Origin: Pyropia yezoensis
Lineage: Eukaryota > Rhodophyta > Bangiophyceae > Bangiales > Bangiaceae
NCBI GenBank assembly: GCA_009829735.1
Contig: CM020618.1
Coordinates: 32,092,894 to 32,156,893, forward strand
Reading direction: 5' to 3'
Length of the DNA: 64,000 bases
Part shown: positions 51,200 through 61,933 of the stretch, one piece after another
Layout of the letters: every line of letters begins with the position of its first letter
How positions within the stretch are numbered: the first letter of the stretch is position 1
Translations under genes and position numbers: made by a program
Notes under the pieces: model-generated
The model's input: the letters and a program-made list of their open reading frames with translations, nothing else
What the model was told of the DNA's origin: nothing
The model's database searches: none

Positions 51200-53157
51200 A
51201 TGGTCCCGCCGCCCCCCGCCTTTGCCGTCGCCGCCGCCGCTGCTGCCGTCCGCGTCGGCCACCGCGGCGCCGCCACCGCCGCCGCCGTCGTCCGCGTTGG
51301 CCACCGCGGCGGCGGTGCCAGCCGCGCCCTCGGCGCGTGGCGTGTAGTGGGGGCGCCCTCCGCAGCCGCCGTCCACCTCACCGGCGGCCGCCGGTGCCCA
51401 CCCTCCCGGCGGAACCATCGGTGGACGCCGCCGCCACCGCCGCCCACCATGTCGGCACCGACGCCACCGCCGCCGACGGCGGGGAGCGGCACCCCCGTTG
51501 GCAACAGCATGATGGACGTGTCGCGGGGCGGCGAGTTTGTCCGCAAGCCGTCGGCGTTTCGGGAGTGGGTGCGCGCGGACGGGTCCACCCCGTTTGTGCC
51601 AGCGTCTGGCCGCTACATCCTGTACGTGACGGTCATGCCGCTGAGGGAGGAGGGGGGGGGGGGGAGAGGAGGGGGGGGTCGGAGGGATGTGCAAGAGCCA
51701 GGGGTTGGGTGGTAGCGGTGCGTGAGGGGCAGGAGGGGAGCGGGTGCGCAAGAGAGGGCGGTCGGGAAGGCCGCTGCCTCGTGGGGTGGGTGGCGCGCGC
51801 TCGTGGACCTGTGGTCGGTGTTCGTTCTGCAGCTGTCGTTGGTCGCGGGCGCTGTGCCCGCTGCGGGGGCGCTGGTTCCCTTCTGTCGGCAGTGACGTGG
51901 GCTCGTTGGTTGGTGACCTGGAGCTGACGCGCCATTGTGGGCGCTGACGCCCCGTACCGTGCTCGCTCTCTGTGTTTGTCGTGTACCCCCCTCCTCACAC
52001 CCTGCCAAACTGCATGTCCACTCATAGGTACGTGTCCATGGCGTGTCCGTGGGCGCACCGCACGCTCATCACGCGGGCCCTCAAGGGCCTCGAGTCGGCC
52101 ATTGCCATCGTCGTGGTACACCCGCACATGGGGGAGGACGGGTGGCACTTTGTGGACGCCAAGGGCGAGGCGGGCGACGACAGCGGTCGGTGTGAGCCAG
52201 AGCCCCTCTTTGGCTTCCACAACGTGTCGCAGCTGTACCGCAAGGCGTCGCCCGACTATGCTGGCCGCTTCACCGTGCCGGTGCTGTGGGACAAGGAGCG
52301 GAGCACCATTGTCAACAACGAGTCGAGTGAGATTATCCAGGTGCGTTGTGATGGCTGCTATCTTGTTCTTGTGCTTCCTCCGGCGCATACTTGGTGATGG
52401 CATCGGTTTGGCGGGGACGGTGGCCAGTACCCACTGCTTTCATAGCCATTGCTTTCATAGCTGTAGCGACTGATTGCATGGGTAGCAGTTACTGACGCCC
52501 AGTGACTTTGCTTTCACTCCCATGTCACCTGGTTTTGTATGGCTGCGGCCCTGTTTTTTTATCTTAACTTCTTGCACCGCCCCTTCTCCCCGCGTGTTGC
52601 GGTTCCCGGTCCCCTCACTGCAGATGCTCAATTCGGAGTTTAACGAGTTCGCGACCAAGCCGGATGTGGACCTCCTTCCCGCTGGTCGTGCCAAGGAGAT
52701 TCTCGACCTGGCTGAGTCCTTTTACAACACTGTGAACAACGGGGTGTACCGTTGTGGGTTTGCCACGTCCCAGGCGGCGTATGACAAGGCCTTCGAGGAG
52801 CTGTTTGCAGAGCTAGACCACCTCAATGAGCACCTCTCTACGCGAAGGTACTTGGCTGGGTCCTCGTTGACGCTGGCTGACGTGCGACTGTTTCCTACTC
52901 TCGCGCGGTTCGACGCTGTTTACGTTCAGCACTTCAAGACCAACTTGCGCCAGATCAAGGAGTATGAGCACCTCCACGGTTACGTGCGGGACATGTACCA
53001 GGTGCCCGGCGTTGGCCAGACCGTCGACATTGGTCATATTAAGCGCCACTACACGACGTCTCACCCGACGATCAACAAGTATGGGATCATTCCCAATGGA
53101 CCTGACCTCACCGACTACTTCACGGCGCCCGTTGACCGGACAGGGCTGACTGGTTGA
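51200..53157 (+). CDS. Glutathionyl-hydroquinone reductase (Xi-class GST, ECM4-like), three exons
   Basis: Exons 51200-51621, 52028-52340 and 52624-53157, with introns GT...AG. The enzyme reduces glutathionyl-hydroquinones with glutathione. Exon 1 gives a basic, Ala/Arg-rich leader of about 80 residues (transit-peptide-like), then [10 protein letters not shown] and the family start [10 protein letters not shown]. Exon 2 holds the active-site Cys in [10 protein letters not shown] and the thioredoxin-fold part with VPVLWDKE and [10 protein letters not shown]. Exon 3 carries the helical domain ([21 protein letters not shown]) and the Xi-class signature near [23 protein letters not shown]. The joins keep frame and family sequence exactly. 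ATG choices at about 51449 and 51511 would remove the leader. The plastid or mitochondrial location is inferred. Confidence 0.93.
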
Positions 53158-56100
53158 GCCAAGCGCAGCCGGGCTTCCAGCGAGCGAGAGTTTCCCATGC
53201 CAGGACGGATGCTCGCCACGTGGGTGGTGGCCACCTGTTGCACACGGTACTGGTACTGGGTACAACAGGGGATCGAACGGGGTCGGAAGGTCGCTACGGC
53301 AGGAGTGGCCGAGCGGGGCTGTGAATGGGGAATTATACGTAGGTGGGGACGTGAGGTCAACTCATATGTAGTGAGGCACGACGATGTGGGTAACGAAAGC
53401 TGCCCCTTTTTTATGACAGTGGCACGAGCGACCGCGAGGTCGGCGGGAAAACGGCGCTCATCGGCACCAGCCCCTTTGCTTCCACGCTCCTTCCCTCCTC
53501 CTCGCCGCTTCTGTCCCCCTCCTGCCTTTCCGTCGCTACCCTCCCCTACGACACCTGATGCATCTCGGGATCCGAGGCGACAGGGAACAGTGGGGGCTGT
53601 GACAGCTTGGCGGACAGCCATTAAGACGCGCGCGCGCCGCTCTCCCCTCCGCCACGGTGCACCCCCCGCCCCCCCCGCCCACCCATTTGCTAGGATGTCC
53701 AGCCCGCGGCACATCACACCGATGGTGGGCTCTTACATACCCCTTCCCCCTTCGCGAGGCTGCCACCTTCGGTGGTGCACGTGCCCGGTGAAGGCCGAGG
53801 AAGGGGACGGTCGCCGATTCCGACGCTGGTCGGCAGCCAGACCGCCCTGCTGGGTGGTCGCGACCGCCGCTGACTGGCAGTGGATGTGAGTAGGCGATGG
53901 GGGGGAAGATGGCACTGGACAGGCCAGAGGTAACAGCCTGGGACGTCTCACCGCGTCAGGCTGAAGACAACCTCCCCCGAACGTGGTGGAGATGGTGACG
54001 CGACAGCGGCGGCGGGGGAAGAGTACGACGACGGCCCGCGCGACATGGCTGCCGGGCCCGTTCGGAGGGAAAGAAGGAAGTGAGTGAACTGTTGGTGACA
54101 CCCGTCATCGCTCCCTCCTCGATGTCCGTTTCCTCGCCCAAACAGTCGCTGCCGCCGCCTCCGTCGCCTCTGTTGAAATCGCTGCTGCTTCCAAGAGCGC
54201 TGCCCACCGCACCGTCGTCGTTCCCCCACCCACCCACGAACGAGACTGACATCTGAAAAATTTGTACCAAGTGGCTATGTGTGTACCTCCGATTTGCCAA
54301 AATACAGCAATTGCCCTGGAACCTGGTCATCGCTTTGACCTACGCGGCTGGGTTGTTGTAGCTCGGGCCGATGCCCCGACCGGTCGCGGAGACCCTTTTG
54401 TCTGACGAACGGGGATGGAAACACTTCAGCGCCCGGTGGTAGCGCAGCAGCAGACCCTCTCTGATGCTGATCGCCTCTCAAGTGCCAGCACGGTCATCCC
54501 GCATTTACCCTTGCCATGTGGGTGTCGACCAGCCGCGCACTCGACAGCTAGAAGGGAGAGAGCAGGGTGGGAGAGTGCGATGCTTGAGGGAAGAGATGGA
54601 CCCAGTGAGAGAGGCCGGGCGGAGAACAGGCGTGAAGGAGTTTTCATTGTGGCCGGCGGAGAGTCAGTGCCGGCCAGGATGGGGCGAGCGCGCACGCACG
54701 AAGGGCGCTTTCCAGCTCTGGCACACGACTCTGGGAGCGTCGCAGGGTACCAGATGGGGGGAAAGGGGAGTCGCTGCGAGAATTCCAGGGGGAGAGTGCA
54801 TGAGGGAAGAATGCCCTGGTGGGACAACCGCAAACCCGAGTGCGGAGCCAATGGCACGAGTGGGGAAAAGCACAAGAGCGGTGACCAAACGCTGCATCAT
54901 GCAGCCACATGATGACTGCCTGATGTGGGGCAAAAGTGTGTTTGCTGCTCGGAAGTAAAGTATGCAGGTGTGCAGCGAGCGACTTGCTTGACGGACCGCA
55001 GGCCGTTCGTGTCTCTCGCTCTCGCACCTACACCCGCTGGTCAACAAACAAGGGCGCTCACGAGTAGAAATGAAGATGTACAGTACGCCGCCGGCCCCGC
55101 ATTCCACAGCTTCCACCTGCTGGTGGATGCTCAACAACCATTGAAGGTGTTTGGTCATATCTCTTCGTACGGCTGTGCTTGAAGCACGTCGAGGGCGCGT
55201 CTGTCGCCCGACCGTCCCCGCCTGACCGTCCCCGCCCGACGCGCCCCCCGCCCCGCCATCACAGTTCCCCCCTCCTCGTTTGACACCTTCGGCACTCTCC
55301 AACACTGTATACACCAACAACTGTCCCTGCCTTTGGATGACAATGGCGTGTCATTGTGGGGCGCCCGTAATGACCACGCGACCGCCAGCCGCACCGCTGC
55401 CGCAGATGTGGCGCAGCGGTGGCGCCACGATCATCTCCGCGGCCCACCAGACAAAGCCGCTGTGCGGGGACGGGGGGGCCGGATGGGAGGAGGGAGCGGG
55501 CCGCGCGGATCGACCCTTTTAGGCATCATGCGCTGACGTGTGGGGTCCCGCCCCGCCACCGTCCCCACGCCAAGAGAGACCCAGCACCAGTGGTGGGCAT
55601 ACAGCGCACAGACTCGTTGCCGAGCCCCCCCCCCCACCTCCATTGTTCCCTTCCCCTTTCCCTTTTGCATCACAAACGGTGGGTAGCCGATCCATGACTT
55701 TCCCCACCATGGGGGCGTCCCGCCTCGCGCCTCGCGGGGGCCCCGGGGGGGGGGGGGGGGGGGGCGCCAACCCAGACACACAGTGCTGCTGACCCTGCGA
55801 CGGGGCTTGCGCGTGCGCGGGCGCAGGATGCGGAGGGGCGGGGGCGGGGACTTTCCACGGAAGGGGAAGTCCCCCCCAGACCCGAGCAGCTGACGCTGCC
55901 GCGCTGCACCGCCAGCAAGCGGCGGGCGGTCGACGCCCGGCCGGTGACGTGTGGGCAGAGCCCCGGCTTGGCTGCGGCAGTGCCCCCCTGGGGGGCCCCG
56001 CGTACCCCCCCCGGAAGGTGGAGGAGACGGGTGGGGGAGTGGACGTGCACGGGCCTGCCCAGCCACCCGGCCGGAGGGACGGGGCCCGGGGGGGGGGGCG

Positions 56101-58134
56101 AGTGTGACCGACGCAGACGTCCCGCCAAGCAGGGTGCCGCGGCGGCCGTGGGCAGCGGAACCGTGCGAGCGCCGTTGGGCTTCGGGCGGGAGCTGTGTAA
56201 GGGCCCCGGGCGGGCCCCCGCGCAGCGAGTGGGCGCTGACTCTGGCTCGTCGTGGCCGTCGGTTGGGGGGGGGGGGGGGGGGGGCGGCGGGAGGGCCGCA
56301 GCAACAGGAGCGGGTCATACAGTTGTAAAAACACAAGGTCGCACTGCGGTTGTGGCCCCTTTTCCTGCATGGAATACATACGCACGCGCGGGAGCGGACT
56401 GCAAACGTGGTGCGGCCTTTGCAGGACACGACGCTCTCGGTAGAGAATGGTTTATCTGTTGGAGGGAGGAGCTGCGAGGTGGGTGTGTGTGCCTATGTAC
56501 ATACAGTACATACCTACACAAAGACGCGGTGTAGGTAGAGCGAGGCGGTATGGATGATGTCGGGAACTGCAGCCTCGACGGTGATGATGGTATGAACATA
56601 GTCTGGCCGCTGAGGCCGGAAAGAGTACTGTACGGGCTGGAGGGAGGGGGGGTGCGGGGCCCCGGGTGGGGCGAGGCGCCTCGGAGGTCGTCCCCCGCCT
56701 TGGGGGATGCGGATCAGTGCACACCCCCTGTGGCGTTGACGAGGGGAGATTTTCAGACACGGCCCGCACGCGCGCCCGTGGCTCGGACGCGCGCCTTTCT
56801 CCGCGCCCCCCCCCCCCCCCATCCATCCACCCCACCCCATGATGTGGTGATCACACGCCCACCATCCCAATCACTCGAAGCGGTGTGGGGGCCCCGCTCG
56901 TTGTCGAGTCGCCCTCCCCCACCCGCGCACGTGTGGGGGCGCCGCTCTGCCGAGCGCGGCCGTTGCGCCGCCGCCGCCACGGGCTCGTGCGTGGACCGTG
57001 GACGTTCGTGCCAGGCGGGCAGTCCTCCTGCCACCCCCGCCCGGGGGGAGGCGGTTGCCGTGCGGGGCGGCGGCGGGGGGGGACAAGGACTGTCGGGAGC
57101 GGCGGCGGCAAGCTGCGGGAGTGGCCATTATTCCGGGGCGGTGGATCCTCCCAGCGTGTGTATGTAGGTACATTCCATGCGTGTGTAGCACATCAGCAAT
57201 GCGAAAACTGTGCCGTCAGAGTGGTCTCTCCCCATTTGTCAATGGGCCTCGATTGCGCTGCAAAGGGCGTTGGCGCCCCCCCATGGACAGCGGCGGCGCC
57301 TGGACGGGAGCGGGGCACCACCGACAGCCGACGTTGATGGGGTGGCGATGGCGACGCCCAAAAAAAAAAAAAATGGAGGCAGTTCTCATCCCCGCGGCGG
57401 CGGCGACGTGGGCATTGCACGCAAGGCCCTCCCCACTCCCCCCCCCCCCCCAAGAGGAAAAAACGTATGCCTTGCCACCGGGGCGCCACGCACCCCGAGG
57501 GGCACCCGCCTACGTGGACCGCCTCGGCCCCCTCCTCCGCGCGCCGTCACGGCGGTGGGCCCCACCCACCCCCCTCCACCCGGCAACACCCCAGACACGC
57601 ACCCCCCCCCCCCCCCCCCCCCCACGGCCCTCAATCCTTGTGCTCCTGATACACCCGGTAACAGACGCGCGTCCGCGCCGGCCCCGCGCAGAGCGGGCGG
57701 GGGGTGGGGGGGCGGGCGCGTCTGCTCCCCTGGGGGCCAGGTGCATCGAGAGCGGGTACCGTATGTACCCATCCGGTAGGTCGTACGCGGGCGGGACCGT
57801 CTGTGACAGCGCGCGCCCGACGCCCGTTCCCTCCCTTTTCCCGTTGTGGGGAAGACGCTGACGCGCCCACCCCCCCTCTCTCTCCCCGCCCACCCCAGCG
57901 GCGCGCGCAACGTCGATCGCCCAACTGTCATTGAGCGACTACGTCGGCGTTTACCGCGTTGCAATCGCCCAAACGTTGGGTGGTGGGGTGGGCGCGCCCC
58001 CCCCGACGCCGGTCGCCACCCTCCCCCCTCTCCCCCTCTCTCCCCACAGGGACAGGGGAGGGGGCCCCTCCCTGCCGCACGGCAGATACAGCGGCGCGCC
58101 CGAGTCGCGTACGACGCGCGCGGTTGCGGTCGCG

Positions 58135-58167
<33 letters not shown>

Positions 58168-58314
58168 GGAGCGCACGGCCACGCCCAGAGGCGGGTGGCG
58201 GGCGGGCGTCTGGCAGCCGCGGCGGTGACGGAGGTGGTGGCCCATCCGACGTGGGCCACCGCGTGCGCGCGGGGCGGCTGGCGGGGGCTGTTGCGGAAGC
58301 GGCGCGGCCGGCCG

Positions 58315-58367
58315 CCACCCCTACCCACCCCCCCACACCCCCACCCCTACCCACCCCCCCACACCCC
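58315..58367 (+). repeat. 27-bp tandem repeat, two copies
   Basis: Two head-to-tail copies of a C-rich unit containing CCCTACCCA and CACACCCC. Confidence 0.7.
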
Positions 58368-59049
58368 ACCCCACCGCCCCCCGCGTCCCCCACCACGCAT
58401 GCGTGGTGTGGTCCCTCGACCCTGCCACGCCTCGCTTGGCAGGCGGGGCAGCACCCCCCCCCCCCCCCCCCCCCCCAATAACGCGCCCCCGTCCCACCAC
58501 CTCTCAACCTCCGCTGCCACGCGCCCCACCGGGCGGCTTGCCCGGTGGATTTTGTTGGCGGCCGGCCACGGGCGGGCGTCCGCCCCCCCCCCCGCCCCCC
58601 GGCCAGCCACTGCGGCAACCACATCTACAGTGCGCGGCAGGGTGGGGAGGGGGTTGCGGCGGGGGGGGGCCCCCCCACCCCCCCACCCAGTGCTTCCGGT
58701 TGGCCGCCCCCCCCCCCCCCCCCCCCCCCACGCCGTTCGCCGCCCGCCGGCCCGCCGCCGCCCCACCTCCTCTCCATCAGGGCAGCAATGACTGGTGGTG
58801 CGGATGCCGCCCATCATGGGGGCGTCTGCAAGGGAAGTTTCACCCCCCGTCCTCCCTCACGCCCCCCCCCCCCCCCCCCCCCCCCCCCGGGCACGCACCC
58901 CAACGACGGTGGTCACCACACCGCACTCCCACCCGCACCACTGACTGGCCGGTCTCCCGTCAGGCGCCGTCGCTGCCGCCGCCGCCGCCGCCGACGGTCG
59001 GTCGCTGATGATGCCGCCCTCCCGCCACGGACCGCCCCCCCACCAGCCT

Positions 59050-59105
59050 GCCCGCCCGCCCGCCCGCCCGCCCGCCCGCCCGCCCGCCCGCCCGCCCGCC
59101 CGCCC
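59050..59105 (+). repeat. (GCCC)14 microsatellite
   Basis: Fourteen uninterrupted GCCC units, followed by degenerate GGCCGTCC variants to about 59130. Confidence 0.9.
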
Positions 59106-59840
59106 GGCCGTCCGCCCGGCCGTCCGCCCGTTGCACGGTCCGCCCAGAGCCCGCAACGATACGCAGGGGGGTGGGAACAGAGCGGGGGCCACGCGCGGAC
59201 GGGGCGTGCCCATCTCCTTCTCTTTTCTTGTCTCGCCTTTTTTTCTCCCCAGTCCTACCGACCACCTACCTACCGCTCCTCATCTCGCGTCCCCCCCCAG
59301 CCCCGCCCCCCCGCCCCCCCCCCAGGAAAAACCCCCCCACACACCTCCACGCCGCCCCCCCCCCCCACGCCCCACCACGCTCTCCACACCCTTCACCGCG
59401 TGCGTGCCCCGCGCCCGCTGCTGCGCGGTGTCGTCCCTCCCACCTCCGACTCGCTGTGTGCGGCAGGGACGGGGGGCCGCGCGCGGCGCATGAGCCACAG
59501 ACCGCCGCACGGCGGTCCGCACCGGGGGCCGCCCAGCGCACACCAGGGAGGGAGCGAGGGAGCGGGGGGGGGGGGCGTCGACACGCACCGCACCCGGGCG
59601 CGCCCCCGGCCTCTCCCCCGCCCTCCCTCCCCGCCGGCGCCAGCGCGCGGGGCCCCTGCCCATTCCATCGCGCGGCTCATCCCGTCGGCGCACGCACTCT
59701 GCTCCACTCCCCCCCCCTCCCGTCGCTCCCTCCCCTCTCCCCCACACCCCCCCCCCCCCCCCCCCCTGCCTACATTATGGCTGGCGCGGCGCGTGCCACG
59801 CCGGGCGGGGTCTGCGACCGCGTGCGGGGGTGCGTGCGCC

Positions 59841-60631
59841 ATGGATCGGCGGCCAGCGGGCGACGCCGACCCGTCCCAACAACAGCCACCCCCACCACCA
59901 CCGCCGCCGCCACCCCCCCCCCACACCCCATCCCCCCCCCCCCCCCCCGCCCCCCCCCCCCCCCCCCCCCCTCCACGGCGGCGGCCGCCACCCCTGCGGT
60001 GGCCCCCACCTGCCGACAGCACCGCCGCTGACGCCACCACCGCCACCCCCACCCCCACCCCCACCACCACCACCACCACCACCACCACCACCGCCGGCAC
60101 GTCGCCCCACTACTGGCTGGGCGGCACCTCCCCCCGTGAGGCCCACCACGGCGGTCCCTTCGGCGGCCTGCCGTGCAGCCTGCCCGCCGCCGCCGCTGGC
60201 ACACCCGTCGGCGCAGCAGCCGCGAGGACGGCGGCGGCGGCGGCAGCGGCATCGGTGTCGGCGGCGGCGGGCGTGGCGCTCCCCCTCTCCCCATCGGCGG
60301 CGGCGGTCGAGTCGCTGGGCGCCACCATGGGGATGGCCCGCGTCGGCGCGCCCCCGATGTTGCCCCCGCCGCCCGCCGCCACCCCCCGCCTGCCCCCACT
60401 GGATTGGCGGCGGTACAGGGGGGCGACGGCGGGGGGGGGCGCCGGCGGCGGCGGCACACCCCCGCGGCCGCTGCTGGTGCCGCCGCCGCCGCCACAACCG
60501 CAGCCGCAGCGGCTGTCGCAGCCGCGACCGCCGGCGCCCCCGCCGCCGCCGCCGCCGCCGTTTGACCCCGCTGCCGACCCGTCGTGGCCGCCGCCGCAAC
60601 CCCTGTGGCTCCCGCGGGCGGCGGGTGGGCA

Positions 60632-60682
<51 letters not shown>

Positions 60683-61925
60683 TATGCCCTCTGGGGATCC
60701 CACAAGAGCGGGCGGAGGATTGGGGGGGGGGGGAGAGGGCGGCCGGCCACAGCGGCCCTGGCGTGACGCCCGTGCGACGACTGCCAGCAGCAGCGCCGGC
60801 GCCCCGGTGAGGCGCGACCCGGCCGCCGACGACGATGGCGGCGGCGGCGGCGGCGGCGGTGCCCAGCCGCCGAGTAGTCGGCCGCCCTTGGCGGCCGTAG
60901 GCCGCTCCCCATCCCTGGCAGCCGCGGCGGTGGCGGTGCGGTGGGGGCCGGCACCCCAGACAGGCACGGGAATCTCCGCCCGGGGCCGCCAGCGGCTGGA
61001 CCTGCCCAGCGTGTCTCCCCGCGGGGTGACCCCACCGAGGCCCCTCTCCCTGCCGCCTGTGGCGTCTGGGGCAATGGCGGCAGCGGCGGCATCGGCGGCG
61101 GCGGCGACGGCAGCGGCGGCGGCGGTGCCGCTCCCCCCACCCCGCCCCCAGCCGGGCACGGCGTCGCCGTCGCCGCCGCCGCTGCCGCCGCCGCAGCCTC
61201 TGCCGCTGCGGTCGGCGCCCGCGCCGCCGCGGTCGTCGCGGTCGGCGCCGCTGGCGTCGGCGGCGGCGACGGCGGCGACGGCGGCGGCGGCGGTGCCGGC
61301 AGATCGCCGCAACTTTTGGTCGGTCGTCATGGGCGATCCGCCGGCGGCGCGGCTGCCGCCGCCGCCGCCGGTGCCCCCTCTGCCCTCCCCGCGGTGGGCC
61401 TTTCCTTCTGGCTGGCCGCCGCCCGCTGAAGGGGGCAGCAGCTGGCAGCAGCCCCCGCCCGCCGGCCCCGTCGTGTCGGCGGCGGCGGTGGCGGCGGCGG
61501 GGGCGGGCGCGGGCGCGCACCCCCTGGGGCGCCCGCCTCCCCTTTTGGGCGGCATTGCCGCCGCCCCTCTTGCCGCCCCAACAGTGCCATCCCCGTCGTC
61601 GAGAGGCGGCGGCGGGGGTGGCGCCCCCAGCTGGCAGGCCGACGTGTCGTCGGCTTTTCGGCCCGCCCCGGCCAGGGCGGGGGGGTCTGCCGCCGCGACG
61701 CCGGCGGCGTCGTCGGCGGCACCGGGGGTGGCGGCGGCGGCGGCGGCGGCGGCAGCGGCCGCCCCCGCCCCTGCCGTGCCCGTGCGGCGGCGCAACTCGC
61801 GGGTGATGCTCGAGTGCCGCCACTGTGGGGTGCTCAACCACATCCGGCAGCTGGCGTGCAAGAGCTGCCAGACGCCCCGCCCGCGGGATAAGGGCAAGAA
61901 GCGTAAGAGCCCCGCGTCTCCATGA
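59841..61925 (+). CDS. Pro/Ala-rich protein with a C-terminal RanBP2-like zinc finger
   Basis: 694 residues from the ATG at 59841 (GCGCC context); the frame is open upstream to 58545, but that part is only homopolymer-derived Pro. Most of the protein is Pro, Ala and Gly tracts with islands such as HYWLGGTSPREAHHGGPFGGL and RRNFWSVVMGDPP. Near the C-terminus C-x2-C-x10-C-x2-C with Asn six residues before the third Cys (L-E-C-R-H-C ... N ... C-K-S-C) fits a RanBP2-type zinc ribbon, with Leu in place of the usual Trp. A Lys/Arg tail follows, likely a nuclear localisation signal. These fingers bind ubiquitin or single-stranded RNA; here RNA binding is a guess. AATAAA follows the stop directly. 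Confidence 0.65.
60045..60092 (+). repeat. ACC trinucleotide repeat inside the coding region
   Basis: About 12 ACC units coding for a poly-Thr stretch in the zinc-finger protein, preceded by CCCCCA units. It is likely length-variable. Confidence 0.75.
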
Positions 61926-61927
61926 AA

Positions 61928-61933
61928 AATAAA
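61928..61933 (+). terminator. Polyadenylation signal AATAAA
   Basis: AATAAA two bases after the TGA of the zinc-finger protein, followed by a G-rich tract. It supports this strand and this gene end. Confidence 0.6.

Larger units (their letters stand above)
53158..59840. other. Long spacer with homopolymers and tandem repeats
   Basis: Less GC-biased sequence at 53200-55500, then strongly G/C-homopolymeric DNA. It includes a 31-base G run (58136-58166), C runs of 23-27 bases (58707-58729 and 58862-58888), a 27-bp tandem repeat (58315-58367) and a (GCCC)14 tract (59050-59105). The GTAC motif appears again at 56491-56519. No gene can be supported. A plus-strand frame from 58545 joins the zinc-finger protein downstream but is only Pro-rich. 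Confidence 0.4.

Noticed and set aside
53306-53316. TGGCCGAGCGG, a perfect A box of a Ser/Leu-type tRNA
   Set aside because: No B box follows within 100 bases and no cloverleaf can be folded.
58545-59838. N-terminal extension of the zinc-finger protein
   Set aside because: It is encoded by C homopolymers and (GCCC)n, lacks conserved features, and the first in-frame start is not ATG-supported by context; the ATG at 59841 is preferred.
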